Shown here one piece after another: positions 7,123 to 13,191 of a stretch of 13,706 nt of DNA (the stretch's first letter is position 1; the number at the start of each line of letters is the position of its first letter). Made by a program: the position numbers and the translations under genes. This DNA is from DATLED01 sp046597375 (GTDB lineage: Bacteria > Actinomycetota > Acidimicrobiia > Acidimicrobiales > CADCTF01). Under the pieces are notes generated by a model, which ran no database searches, had not been told where the DNA came from, and saw nothing but the letters and a program-made list of their open reading frames with translations. The stretch lies in the NCBI GenBank assembly GCA_046597375.1, contig JBKJKM010000309.1, positions 1 to 13,706 on the forward strand, written 5' to 3'.

Positions 7123-8214
7123 TCAGGCGCGGAAGCTGACCCGGTCGGGCGACGGGACGTCGTCGACGACGGCATCGCCGGCCCCATCGTCCCGCTCGGC
7201 CCGTTCGGCTTGGCGGAGCAGCCGCCAGATCCCGTTGCCGAGGAGGTCGAGCTCGGTGGAGGTATAGCGCTCACCGCCGAAGCGCCGGGTGTTCTCGGTC
7301 TGCAACGCCAGGAAGTCGGCGTCCTGTTTGAGAATTCCCTTTCCTCGCGCCAAGACGATCGGCTGCATGGCCTTCGCCGGCACCGGCGAGGAGAAGTCCA
7401 CGACAAACCACGCACGAGTACGGAACGGTGAGAGTGGGAGGTGCAGGATCGTGTTGACGATGCGGACCCAGGGCGCGACGCGGTACTCGACCTGGGCCAC
7501 GCACGGCAGGAAGAACCGGTCCCAGTGGTCGAACGTCTTCCCCCGCAGCTTGATCGGGCCGAAGCCGACCGGCTCGTCGAGGTACTGCACTTCGATTCCG
7601 CCACGCTCGGGAAGCTCGCGCCGAACGGCCGTGATGTCCCTCGCCTCAGCGCCGCGGAAGATGCCGGCATGGAGGAAGGCCGTGTGCGGCACGTCGAGGG
7701 CGTTCTCCAGGGCGGCGTGCATCGTGCACTCGAGGTCGTAGGCGAAGACCACCCGTCCGACCTTGGCTGGAGCGACACCCGAAAACGAAGGGAACGGAAA
7801 CGGATCGCCCGTCGGTGTTGCGTCCTGCTCGCCCCAGACCCAGACGAATCCGTCGCGCTCGACGGTGGCGTGGTGGCCGACGTTACGGGTCACCGACGAA
7901 GCGGCGTCCTCGGCGAGAAGCCCCGGGACCGCCGCGCACCGACCGAGTCCGTCGAAGCGCCAGCCGTGGTAGCCGCACTGCAACGTTCCTTCGGAATGGA
8001 CCTTTCCAGCCGACAACGGCACGTTGCGGTGCGGGCATCGGTCGACGAGCGCGTTCGGGAGGCCCGATCCGTCGCGGAACACCACGACCGGCGCGTCCAT
8101 CAGCGTGATGGCCAGCGGTCTCGAGGCCGAGAGGTCGGCGGTGGTGCACGCCGGGTACCAGGCCTGCTTCGGAAAGGCGACCGAGAACCGGCCGGACGCT
8201 CCACCGTCAGCCAC
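7123..8214 (-). CDS. Rieske [2Fe-2S] non-heme iron oxygenase, alpha-subunit-like (pheophorbide a oxygenase/VanA type)
   Basis: The 363-residue enzyme probably uses O2 and electrons from a separate reductase to hydroxylate, dealkylate or open a ring substrate. The Rieske cluster ligands are Cys60 and His62 ('CPHR') and Cys80 and His83 ('CGYHGW'). The mononuclear iron site is 'NALDVPHTAFLH' with bridging Asp174, His177 and His182; Asp298 in 'KQDADFLALQ' is the likely third ligand. All catalytic residues are present. No signal or membrane anchor is evident. The GTG start at 8214 is preferred to upstream in-frame starts because a GGAG lies 7 bases before it (8222-8225) and because it overlaps the nitroreductase stop, implying translational coupling. 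No ferredoxin or dedicated reductase is nearby unless the adjacent flavoprotein serves that role (speculative). Substrate is unknown. Confidence 0.92.
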   Translation of the reverse strand: MADGGASGRFSVAFPKQAWYPACTTADLSASRPLAITLMDAPVVVFRDGSGLPNALVDRCPHRNVPLSAGKVHSEGTLQCGYHGWRFDGLGRCAAVPGLLAEDAASSVTRNVGHHATVERDGFVWVWGEQDATPTGDPFPFPSFSGVAPAKVGRVVFAYDLECTMHAALENALDVPHTAFLHAGIFRGAEARDITAVRRELPERGGIEVQYLDEPVGFGPIKLRGKTFDHWDRFFLPCVAQVEYRVAPWVRIVNTILHLPLSPFRTRAWFVVDFSSPVPAKAMQPIVLARGKGILKQDADFLALQTENTRRFGGERYTSTELDLLGNGIWRLLRQAERAERDDGAGDAVVDDVPSPDRVSFRA

Positions 8215-8707
8215 GCCAGGTCTCCAGATGGACGAGGTCGTCGAGCGGGAGGCGGGGCGCACGCGGGCGGTCCGCATCAAGGGGACCGGGATGACCGAGG
8301 GTGATGCCCATCGGCCCCTCGAGGTCGTCCGGAAGGCCGATCGCCACCCGCATTCGATCCTGATGGTGGAACGTCACGGGGCAGGTGGCCAGACCGAGAT
8401 CGTGGGCCGCCAGCATCAGGTTCTGGGCCATGCGCCCGAGGTCAAACAACCGGCCGCCCTCGACGGGCGCCACCAGCACCAACACGACCGGGGCGACGTG
8501 GATCCACGACGTGAAGTCACCGCAGGCCGCCAGTTCCTGGCGTCGCGCCGCCTCGGTCACCACCACGATTCGTGTCACCTGGGCGTTCTTGGCACTTCCC
8601 GCCATGCGGCCGGCCCGGAGCACCCGCTGCAGGTCTTCCGACTCGACGGCGGTTGGGAGGTAGTGGCGGGTGTCGCGCTTGGCGATGATGGCCTGATAGG
8701 CGTCCAT
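8207..8707 (-). CDS. Nitroreductase-fold FMN-dependent oxidoreductase
   Basis: The 166-residue protein fits the compact end of the nitroreductase family. Family signs include the N-terminal phosphate-binding 'KRDTRHY' (Lys10, Arg11, Arg14), the FMN-contact stretch 'GSAKNAQ' (37-43), the helix 'DLGRMAQNLMLAAHDLGL' (89-106) and 'MGITLGHPG' near the C-terminus. Such enzymes bind FMN as dimers and reduce nitro compounds, quinones, flavins or unsaturated bonds with NAD(P)H. The ATG at 8707 gives the canonical short N-terminus, but no ribosome-binding site is visible. It is the first gene of a two-gene operon: its TGA (8207-8209) lies inside the start region of the Rieske gene. The divergent neighbour starts only 20 bp away. 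The coupling suggests both act in one redox pathway, but the substrate cannot be inferred. Confidence 0.88.
   Translation of the reverse strand: MDAYQAIIAKRDTRHYLPTAVESEDLQRVLRAGRMAGSAKNAQVTRIVVVTEAARRQELAACGDFTSWIHVAPVVLVLVAPVEGGRLFDLGRMAQNLMLAAHDLGLATCPVTFHHQDRMRVAIGLPDDLEGPMGITLGHPGPLDADRPRAPRLPLDDLVHLETWRG
8222..8225 (-). promoter_or_regulatory. Ribosome-binding site that fixes the Rieske oxygenase start
   Basis: GGAG on the minus strand lies 7 bases before the GTG at 8214, inside the last codons of the nitroreductase gene. It supports GTG 8214 over the longer in-frame starts up to 8280. Confidence 0.6.
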
Positions 8708-8727
8708 GCGGCAGTCTGGCGCACGTC

Positions 8728-9339
8728 ATGCCCTCCAGCCCCGATGCACGCACCAGGCCTCCCTCCAAGCGGTGGTACCGCTTGGCCGGTGCACTCGTCG
8801 TGGTCGGCATCGTGACCGCCATCGCCTGGTGGCCGTACGCCACGACCCGCGTCTACGACGCCGTGGAGGGGTTCGAGCGGACGTCGCCCTTCGGTGGCAC
8901 CGTGGCCCTGCTGGCCCCGGGCACACACACATTCTGGGTCGAGGGCGCTTGCCTCAGCTGCCACGACAACGGGCCGCAGGAGTATCGCGACGTTGCGACG
9001 GTCGACATCCGTGACCCCAGCGGAGCGGCGGTCGAGGTGCGCCCGTCCGCCGCGCGCGTCTTCAACACCGCACGACGCGAGGGCCGCTCGCTCTGGCTTT
9101 TCGATGCTCCCGCCGCCGGCGCATACCGCATCGCCTTCGACCTCGACACCTCGGCCGACAGCTGGGACAACACGTCACCTGGCAACATCGCCGTCAGCCG
9201 CGGCGACGGGTTGCCGGTCGGCATTGTCCGTCCGATGGCGTCGTTCGCCCTTGCGGGGCTGGTCGCCGGCGCCACCGTGGCCGCGGTGGCTTGGTGGCGC
9301 CGCAGACAGTTCTATGCGAGACCCGACCAGGCCTCGTAG
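8728..9339 (+). CDS. Two-TM membrane protein with extracytoplasmic domain carrying a CxxCH heme-type motif
   Basis: The 203-residue product is unrecognised. A basic N-terminus (Arg8-Arg18) precedes a membrane segment at about 19-36. An extracytoplasmic region of about 130 residues, with a beta-sandwich look, follows, then a second membrane segment at about 170-190 and a basic cytosolic tail ('WWRRRQ'). The positive-inside rule supports the middle domain being outside. It contains 'GACLSCHDNG': Cys75, Cys78 and His79 match the c-type heme attachment motif CxxCH. No distal Met can be assigned with confidence, and a disulfide or metal site would also fit. ATG 8728 is chosen; TTG at 8782 is an alternative that would remove most of the basic N-terminus. 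No ribosome-binding site is visible. The 3' end overlaps the convergent beta-lactamase-like pseudogene by 28 bp. The adjacent Rieske/nitroreductase pair suggests redox chemistry, but the link is only positional. Confidence 0.78.
   Translation: MPSSPDARTRPPSKRWYRLAGALVVVGIVTAIAWWPYATTRVYDAVEGFERTSPFGGTVALLAPGTHTFWVEGACLSCHDNGPQEYRDVATVDIRDPSGAAVEVRPSAARVFNTARREGRSLWLFDAPAAGAYRIAFDLDTSADSWDNTSPGNIAVSRGDGLPVGIVRPMASFALAGLVAGATVAAVAWWRRRQFYARPDQAS
8765..8785. repeat. Perfect palindrome, 9-bp arms and 3-bp centre
   Basis: ccaagcggt (8765-8773) and accgcttgg (8777-8785) are exact reverse complements around ggt. The element lies 37 bp inside the CxxCH-protein gene and 57 bp upstream of the divergent nitroreductase start. 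It could be a regulator operator or an mRNA hairpin; it is not followed by a T run, so it is not a rho-independent terminator. Coding constraint (codons for Ser-Lys-Arg-Trp-Tyr-Arg-Leu) does not by itself require the symmetry. Confidence 0.6.
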
Positions 9340-9987
9340 ACGGCGGCGCTGACCGAAGCGATCGCCGTCGATGCACTGCCGGCGGCGCCGGCGCGCTGAT
9401 CCTCGAGTCGGTCGAACATGACGGCCAGAACCCATCGTGCTCCGTCGGTTTCGAACAGCCCGGCTTCACACTGCACGCCCGGGTAGCTGCCGCCCTTGCT
9501 CCAGAGGCGCACCTTCGGGGTCATGCCGAAGTCGGCGGCATAGACGCTCCACGGCAGAAGGCGGGCGAAGCCGTTCTGGAGCTGGTGACGGGCGGTGGCC
9601 GACGGCGTCCATCACCGCATTCACCGGTTCCCGGCCGCCCATGGCATCGAGGAGGAAGTCCGTGGCCACGTTGTCGCTCACGAGCATCATCAGCCACGCC
9701 AGATCGTCGAGCGTCGGCTGCAGACCCCCGGCCAGGTATCGGAGCACCCCGGACCCACCGATGCCGTGCTGCTCCGCCGGCGGGAGGGACACCCGAGCCG
9801 CCGGATCGAGGGCCCCGTCGCTGACCAATTGCGCGTAGGCGAGGAGGACGAAGGTCTTGGCTGCGCTCCCGGTGGGGATCGTACGATCGGCGTCAAGCGA
9901 CAGTTCCGCACCGGTGGTGAGGTTGCGGGCGAAGACCGAGGCGCCACCGGCCACCGTCCCGACGATGGCGGCAATCTCGTCCTGCAT
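9312..9987 (-). pseudogene. Class A beta-lactamase-like serine hydrolase gene, broken by an out-of-frame internal deletion
   Basis: The 5' part encodes a serine hydrolase of the penicillin-recognising fold: the SxxK active site 'TGSAAKTF' (Ser41, Lys44) and the SDN motif 'MLVSDNVATD' (104-106), continuing to 'VNAVMDAVG'. Near 9597-9610 the homologous reading jumps to another frame, which continues 'ARHQLQNGFARLLPW', then 'RLWSKGGSYPGV' (the KTG-like third motif, here Lys-Gly-Gly) and ends at TAG 9312-9314. Counting from SDN to the Lys of the third motif gives about 60 residues instead of about 100 in class A enzymes. About 40 residues, including the omega loop and its Glu166 equivalent, are therefore missing and the frame is changed. 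Without repair, translation runs to a stop at 9466. No signal peptide is visible, unusual for a true beta-lactamase. Start is ATG 9987 or GTG 9993. Confidence 0.78.
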
Positions 9988-10040
9988 GGTCACCGATGCT
10001 ACGGCTGGCCTCTCGTAGACGGTTCTGGAACGCTGGCACG

Positions 10041-10697
10041 GTGACGGCACTCGACATTCTCACCTTTGCCGTCCTCGCCTTTTTCGGCTCGCGCCTGGTC
10101 GTGTCGTTCCGACGTTCGCTCGCCGGACAGGCGAGATCGCACGCCCTCGAGCTGGTGCGAGGGCTGCGACTCCGCCACTTCCTGCCCGTGCCGTTGATCC
10201 TCACACTGGTGGTGGCGGCTGCGGTCGGCCTGACGTCGATACCACCGCTCGACTTCGGGTGGTGGACGGCGATCGGCGGACAGGGAAATCCGGCGTTTGG
10301 GGTGACCGACCGCACGGCCGGGACCGCCTTCGAGCTCATTGTGCCCGCCGTGTTCGTGGTTCTCCTCCTCCCCGCCCTGCCGCTGTTGGTCGAGCGCGAG
10401 GAGCTCACCTTTCGTCTCGGCGCCGAGCGCTGGTCGACTCCGAAGCGCATCACCAAGGCGCTGCTGTTCGGTCTGATCCACGCCGCCGTCGGCATCCCCA
10501 TCGGTGTGGCCATCGCCTTGTCGATCGGCGGGGCTGCCTTCACCCTCGCCTACCTCGGCGCGTTCCGGTCGACCGGTCGACGCCGCGAGGCCCTGTTCGA
10601 GAGCACCCGGCTGCACCTGGCCTACAACCTGACCATCGTCGGGCTCGTCGCCGTCGTGCTCGTCGGCGAGGTCCTCACCTCGATCACCGCTGCGTAA
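10041..10697 (+). CDS. CPBP family intramembrane glutamic-type protease (Abi/CAAX-like)
   Basis: The 218-residue polytopic membrane protein carries the three CPBP signatures: EExxxR (Glu120, Glu121, Arg125 in 'REELTFRL'), FxxxH ('FGLIH', His147) and HxxxN ('HLAYN', His192 and Asn196). Related enzymes include Rce1-type CAAX proteases and bacteriocin self-immunity proteins; the substrate here is unknown. About five to six membrane segments are visible. GTG 10041 is chosen because it gives a short N-terminus entering the first helix; an upstream in-frame start near 9996 would add a non-conserved basic extension and run into the divergent pseudogene leader. It is followed after 36 bp by a PEBP-like lipoprotein and then an ABC-2 exporter on the same strand. 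CPBP proteins often occur with NatA/NatB-type exporters, so a joint role in peptide processing or export is possible. Confidence 0.85.
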   Translation: MTALDILTFAVLAFFGSRLVVSFRRSLAGQARSHALELVRGLRLRHFLPVPLILTLVVAAAVGLTSIPPLDFGWWTAIGGQGNPAFGVTDRTAGTAFELIVPAVFVVLLLPALPLLVEREELTFRLGAERWSTPKRITKALLFGLIHAAVGIPIGVAIALSIGGAAFTLAYLGAFRSTGRRREALFESTRLHLAYNLTIVGLVAVVLVGEVLTSITAA

Positions 10698-10733
10698 TGT
10701 CAAGGCGATGAGGAGACCAGCGTCCGCCCGGTC

Positions 10734-11252
10734 ATGAGGACCGGGTTCGTCGTCGCCGCTCTGGCGGCACTCGCCACCATGTCGTCGTGCGGCCGCGGCG
10801 ATGGCGCCATCGACCTCCGGAGCGGCGCGTTCGCCGATGGAGAGATCATCCCCGAGCGCTTCTCGTGTGAGGGCGACAACATCTCTCCGCCGTTGTCGTG
10901 GTCGGACGTGCCGGACGACGCCGTGGAGCTCGCCTTGGTGATGGCCGACTTCGAGACCTCGACCGGCATCTTCCACCACTGGGTCGTGCTCGGGATCGAT
11001 GCCGACGATCGCTCGCTCGAGACCGGCGAGCTACCCGACGGGGCCGTGCTCGCCCAGGCCAGCTCCCAGAACCCGGTCTACATCGGGCCTTGCCCTCCGC
11101 GCGGCGAGCGCCACGAGTATCTGCTGACGCTGTTCCCGCTGCGTGAACGGATCCGTCTGCCGTCCGGGACGCCGACCAAGGATGCCCTCGACGCCATCGA
11201 TGCTGCCCGGCTTCCCGGTGAGGGCGAACTTCGCGGGATCTACGTCGGATGA
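10734..11252 (+). CDS. Lipoprotein of the PEBP/YbhB-YbcL (Raf kinase inhibitor-like) family
   Basis: The 172-residue protein starts with a lipoprotein signal: Met-Arg, a hydrophobic core, then 'ATMSSC' with Cys19 as the likely lipidated residue. The mature part is one PEBP domain. Family marks are 'FSCEGDNISPPLSW' (43-56), 'DFETSTGIFHHWVV' (72-85, the DPDxPxxxxHW motif in altered form) and 'YIGPCPPRGERHEY' (about 122-135, matching GxCPPxGxHxY). PEBP proteins bind anionic or lipid-like ligands in a surface pocket; bacterial roles are poorly defined, so no activity is assigned. It should sit on the outer face of the membrane. The ATG at 10734 is the only start giving a signal peptide; a GAGGAG lies too far upstream to be a standard ribosome-binding site. 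It is spaced 36 bp after the CPBP gene and 10 bp before the ABC ATPase, so it is probably in the same transcript. Confidence 0.88.
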   Translation: MRTGFVVAALAALATMSSCGRGDGAIDLRSGAFADGEIIPERFSCEGDNISPPLSWSDVPDDAVELALVMADFETSTGIFHHWVVLGIDADDRSLETGELPDGAVLAQASSQNPVYIGPCPPRGERHEYLLTLFPLRERIRLPSGTPTKDALDAIDAARLPGEGELRGIYVG

Positions 11253-11262
11253 TCAGGGCCTG

Positions 11263-12000
11263 ATGATCGAAGTGGACGGCTTGGTCCGGCAACTGGGGGA
11301 CAACCGCGTCCTCGACGAGCTCAGCTTCGTCGTGCCGCCGGGTTCGGTCACCGGATTCCTCGGACCGAACGGCGCCGGGAAGACGACCACGATGCGCGTG
11401 CTGTCGACGCTCCTGCGACCGACGTCGGGTCGCGTCCGGATCGCCGGGCACGATGTGGTGACGCACGCCCTCGAGGTGCGGCGGATGATCGGACTCGTCA
11501 CCGAGGAACCGAGCCTTCTCGACCGACTGACCGTGCGCGAGCAGCTGGTGTTCAGCGCCCGGGCGTATGACCTCGGAGCCGTCCGGATCGCGCAACGCAT
11601 CGAGCTCCTGGTGACCCTGCTCGGGCTCACCGACGGCATCGATCAACGGGCCGGGGCGTTGTCAAAGGGCACCCGGCAGAAGGCTGCCCTGGCGCGCGCA
11701 CTCGTGCACGACCCGCCGGTGATCCTCCTGGACGAGCCCACGGCCAATCTCGACATCGTCGCTCAGGCCGGCATGCAAGAGCTCCTGCAGCGGGCGGACG
11801 TCGTCGGCGGCAAGACCGTGTTCCTCTCGACCCACGTCCTCGATGAGGCGGAGCGGCTGTGCGACCACGTGGTCGGCATCGTGGGTGGACGGACGGTCGC
11901 CGAAGGAAGCCCGGCCGAGATCGTCGAGCGGTCGGGTGCCGCCACCTTTCGGGAGGCGTTCCTGGGTCTCGTCGCCGAGCGGACCATGACCACCGGATGA
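11263..12000 (+). CDS. ABC-2 type exporter ATP-binding protein, NatA-like
   Basis: The 245-residue cytosolic ATPase energises the two permeases encoded downstream. It has Walker A 'GPNGAGKT' (34-41), an acidic Q-loop region 'VTEEPSLLDRLTV' in place of the usual Gln, signature 'LSKGTRQK' (133-140), Walker B 'VILLDEPT' (153-160) and the H-loop 'STHVLDEAE' with His191. The LSKGT signature and the acidic Q-loop are typical of the NatA/drug-export ABC-2 group. ATG 11263 gives a standard N-terminus ('MIEVDGLVRQLG'); the longer open frame back to 11143 overlaps the lipoprotein gene and is not used. AGGG (11255-11258) four bases before the ATG is a weak ribosome-binding site. Its stop overlaps the permease start as ATGA (11997-12000), so translation is coupled. 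The exported substrate is unknown. Confidence 0.95.
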   Translation: MIEVDGLVRQLGDNRVLDELSFVVPPGSVTGFLGPNGAGKTTTMRVLSTLLRPTSGRVRIAGHDVVTHALEVRRMIGLVTEEPSLLDRLTVREQLVFSARAYDLGAVRIAQRIELLVTLLGLTDGIDQRAGALSKGTRQKAALARALVHDPPVILLDEPTANLDIVAQAGMQELLQRADVVGGKTVFLSTHVLDEAERLCDHVVGIVGGRTVAEGSPAEIVERSGAATFREAFLGLVAERTMTTG

Positions 12001-13181
12001 ACCTGCGCCACGTGCGCCTGGTGTTCGCTCGCGAGCTCCTCGACTTTCGCCGCCAGCGCAAGGTGTGGCGGCGACTCTTTCTCCAGCCCCTCGTCGTCAT
12101 CCTCTTGTTGGCGGCGCCGGTGCTGCTGTTCCGGGCCGCCGACGAGCGAGAGCGGGCGCAGGAGTTCACCCTGACCGTCGAAGGACCGCTCGAGGCTATT
12201 CCTGGTCTGCGAGAAGCCCTCGAGCGAGCACCATTCGTCCTCGACCAGGCCGAGGACGGCGCCCGCGATGTCATCACCGGCGAGGCCGACACCGCAGTCG
12301 TCGTCCCCGACTCGGCGCAGGCCGACGTCGAGGCCGGCCGACCCGTTCGGCTTCGAGTCCTCGTGCTCCCCCAGGACAAGTCCTCTCGCTTCGGAAGTGA
12401 CGCCGTGATCCAACGACTGGCCGAGTTTCGGTCGTCCGTCGCCGCCGCCACCCTCGACCGACAGGGTGTGCCCGCGGCGGCGGCCGCACCTTTCGCGCTT
12501 CGGACCGTCGATCTGGCGACCACCTCGGACGAGGGCACCCGGTTCGGATTGGCCCAGGCCCTGCCGCCGCTCCTCGTCATCCAGCTCTTCGGGCTCATGG
12601 CGGCGGCCGAGGAGCGCATCGCCGGCGCCAAGGATCGTCGAGTTCTCGAGCCACTGCTCGTGCTCCCCTTCCGCCGCCTCGAGGTCATCCTCGGGATCGG
12701 TGCAGCCAGCATGGCGGCGGGCTTCCTCGCCGCCGCACTCCTCTTCGTGCCCCTCGTGGTGGGCCTCACGGTCGCCCTCGCCGCCGTCACGGCGGCCGTG
12801 GCCGGTCCGCTCGAGGTCGTCGGCTCTCTGCTCCTCGGCGTACTCCTCCTCGGCATCGTGTTCACGGCCATCGGCCTCTACGCCGGGGCGCGCGCCCACT
12901 CCGGTGGAGAGGGCTCGGTGTTCGTGACCCTGGCCCAGCTCTCGGTTTTCGCCATGGCCTCGCTGACGCCGTTCCTCGCCGACATCGCGGCGAGCGGACC
13001 ACTCCTGCTCGTGCCCGTCCTGGGGCCCATGCTGCTCGTGCGTGACGCCGTCGTCGAGGGTTTCCGGCTCGCTCCGACGCTCATCACCGCCTTTGGCGCA
13101 ATCGTCGCCAGCGGTGTGCTCGTTCGGCGGTCGGTGCGCCTGCTCGACGCCGAGGTGTCGGTGCTCCGGTCGTCACGGTGA
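11997..13181 (+). CDS. ABC-2 type permease, NatB-like (first of two)
   Basis: The 394-residue membrane subunit has the NatB layout: a basic cytosolic N-terminus ('FARELLDFRRQRKVWRR'), one membrane segment at about 27-46, a large extracytoplasmic domain (about 47-190), then five or so membrane segments to about 385. The coupling region 'AKDRRVLEPLLVLPFRRLEVILG' spans about 211-233 and holds the conserved LEPLL-P pattern of ABC-2 permeases that contacts the ATPase. ATG at 11997 overlaps the ATPase stop by ATGA. The longer open frame back to 11859 is only read-through of the ATPase gene. A paralogue follows after 10 bp, suggesting that the membrane part is a heterodimer. The substrate cannot be told; NatAB homologues export Na+ or peptides, and many relatives are uncharacterised. 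Confidence 0.92.
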   Translation: MNLRHVRLVFARELLDFRRQRKVWRRLFLQPLVVILLLAAPVLLFRAADERERAQEFTLTVEGPLEAIPGLREALERAPFVLDQAEDGARDVITGEADTAVVVPDSAQADVEAGRPVRLRVLVLPQDKSSRFGSDAVIQRLAEFRSSVAAATLDRQGVPAAAAAPFALRTVDLATTSDEGTRFGLAQALPPLLVIQLFGLMAAAEERIAGAKDRRVLEPLLVLPFRRLEVILGIGAASMAAGFLAAALLFVPLVVGLTVALAAVTAAVAGPLEVVGSLLLGVLLLGIVFTAIGLYAGARAHSGGEGSVFVTLAQLSVFAMASLTPFLADIAASGPLLLVPVLGPMLLVRDAVVEGFRLAPTLITAFGAIVASGVLVRRSVRLLDAEVSVLRSSR

Positions 13182-13183
13182 GG
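13180..13183 (+). promoter_or_regulatory. Ribosome-binding site of the second permease
   Basis: GAGG, partly within the stop region of the first permease gene, lies 8 bases before ATG 13192 and supports that start. Confidence 0.55.
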
Positions 13184-13191
13184 CGCAGCTG

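Noticed and set aside
6769..7431. A 220-codon plus-strand open frame
   Set aside because: Its frame is not the one that carries methyltransferase similarity in most of the remnant, and its second half is antisense to the Rieske gene.
8215..8280. A 22-residue N-terminal extension of the Rieske oxygenase (ATG at 8280)
   Set aside because: The extension is Arg/Ser-rich, wholly overlaps nitroreductase codons and lacks a ribosome-binding site, whereas GTG 8214 has GGAG at 7 bases.
8765..8785. The palindrome as a rho-independent terminator
   Set aside because: There is no T-run on either side in either strand and it lies at the 5' end of a gene.
9466..9600. Programmed frameshifting as an explanation for the broken serine hydrolase
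   Set aside because: No slippery run or following stem is evident at the join, and about 40 residues are also missing, which frameshifting cannot restore.
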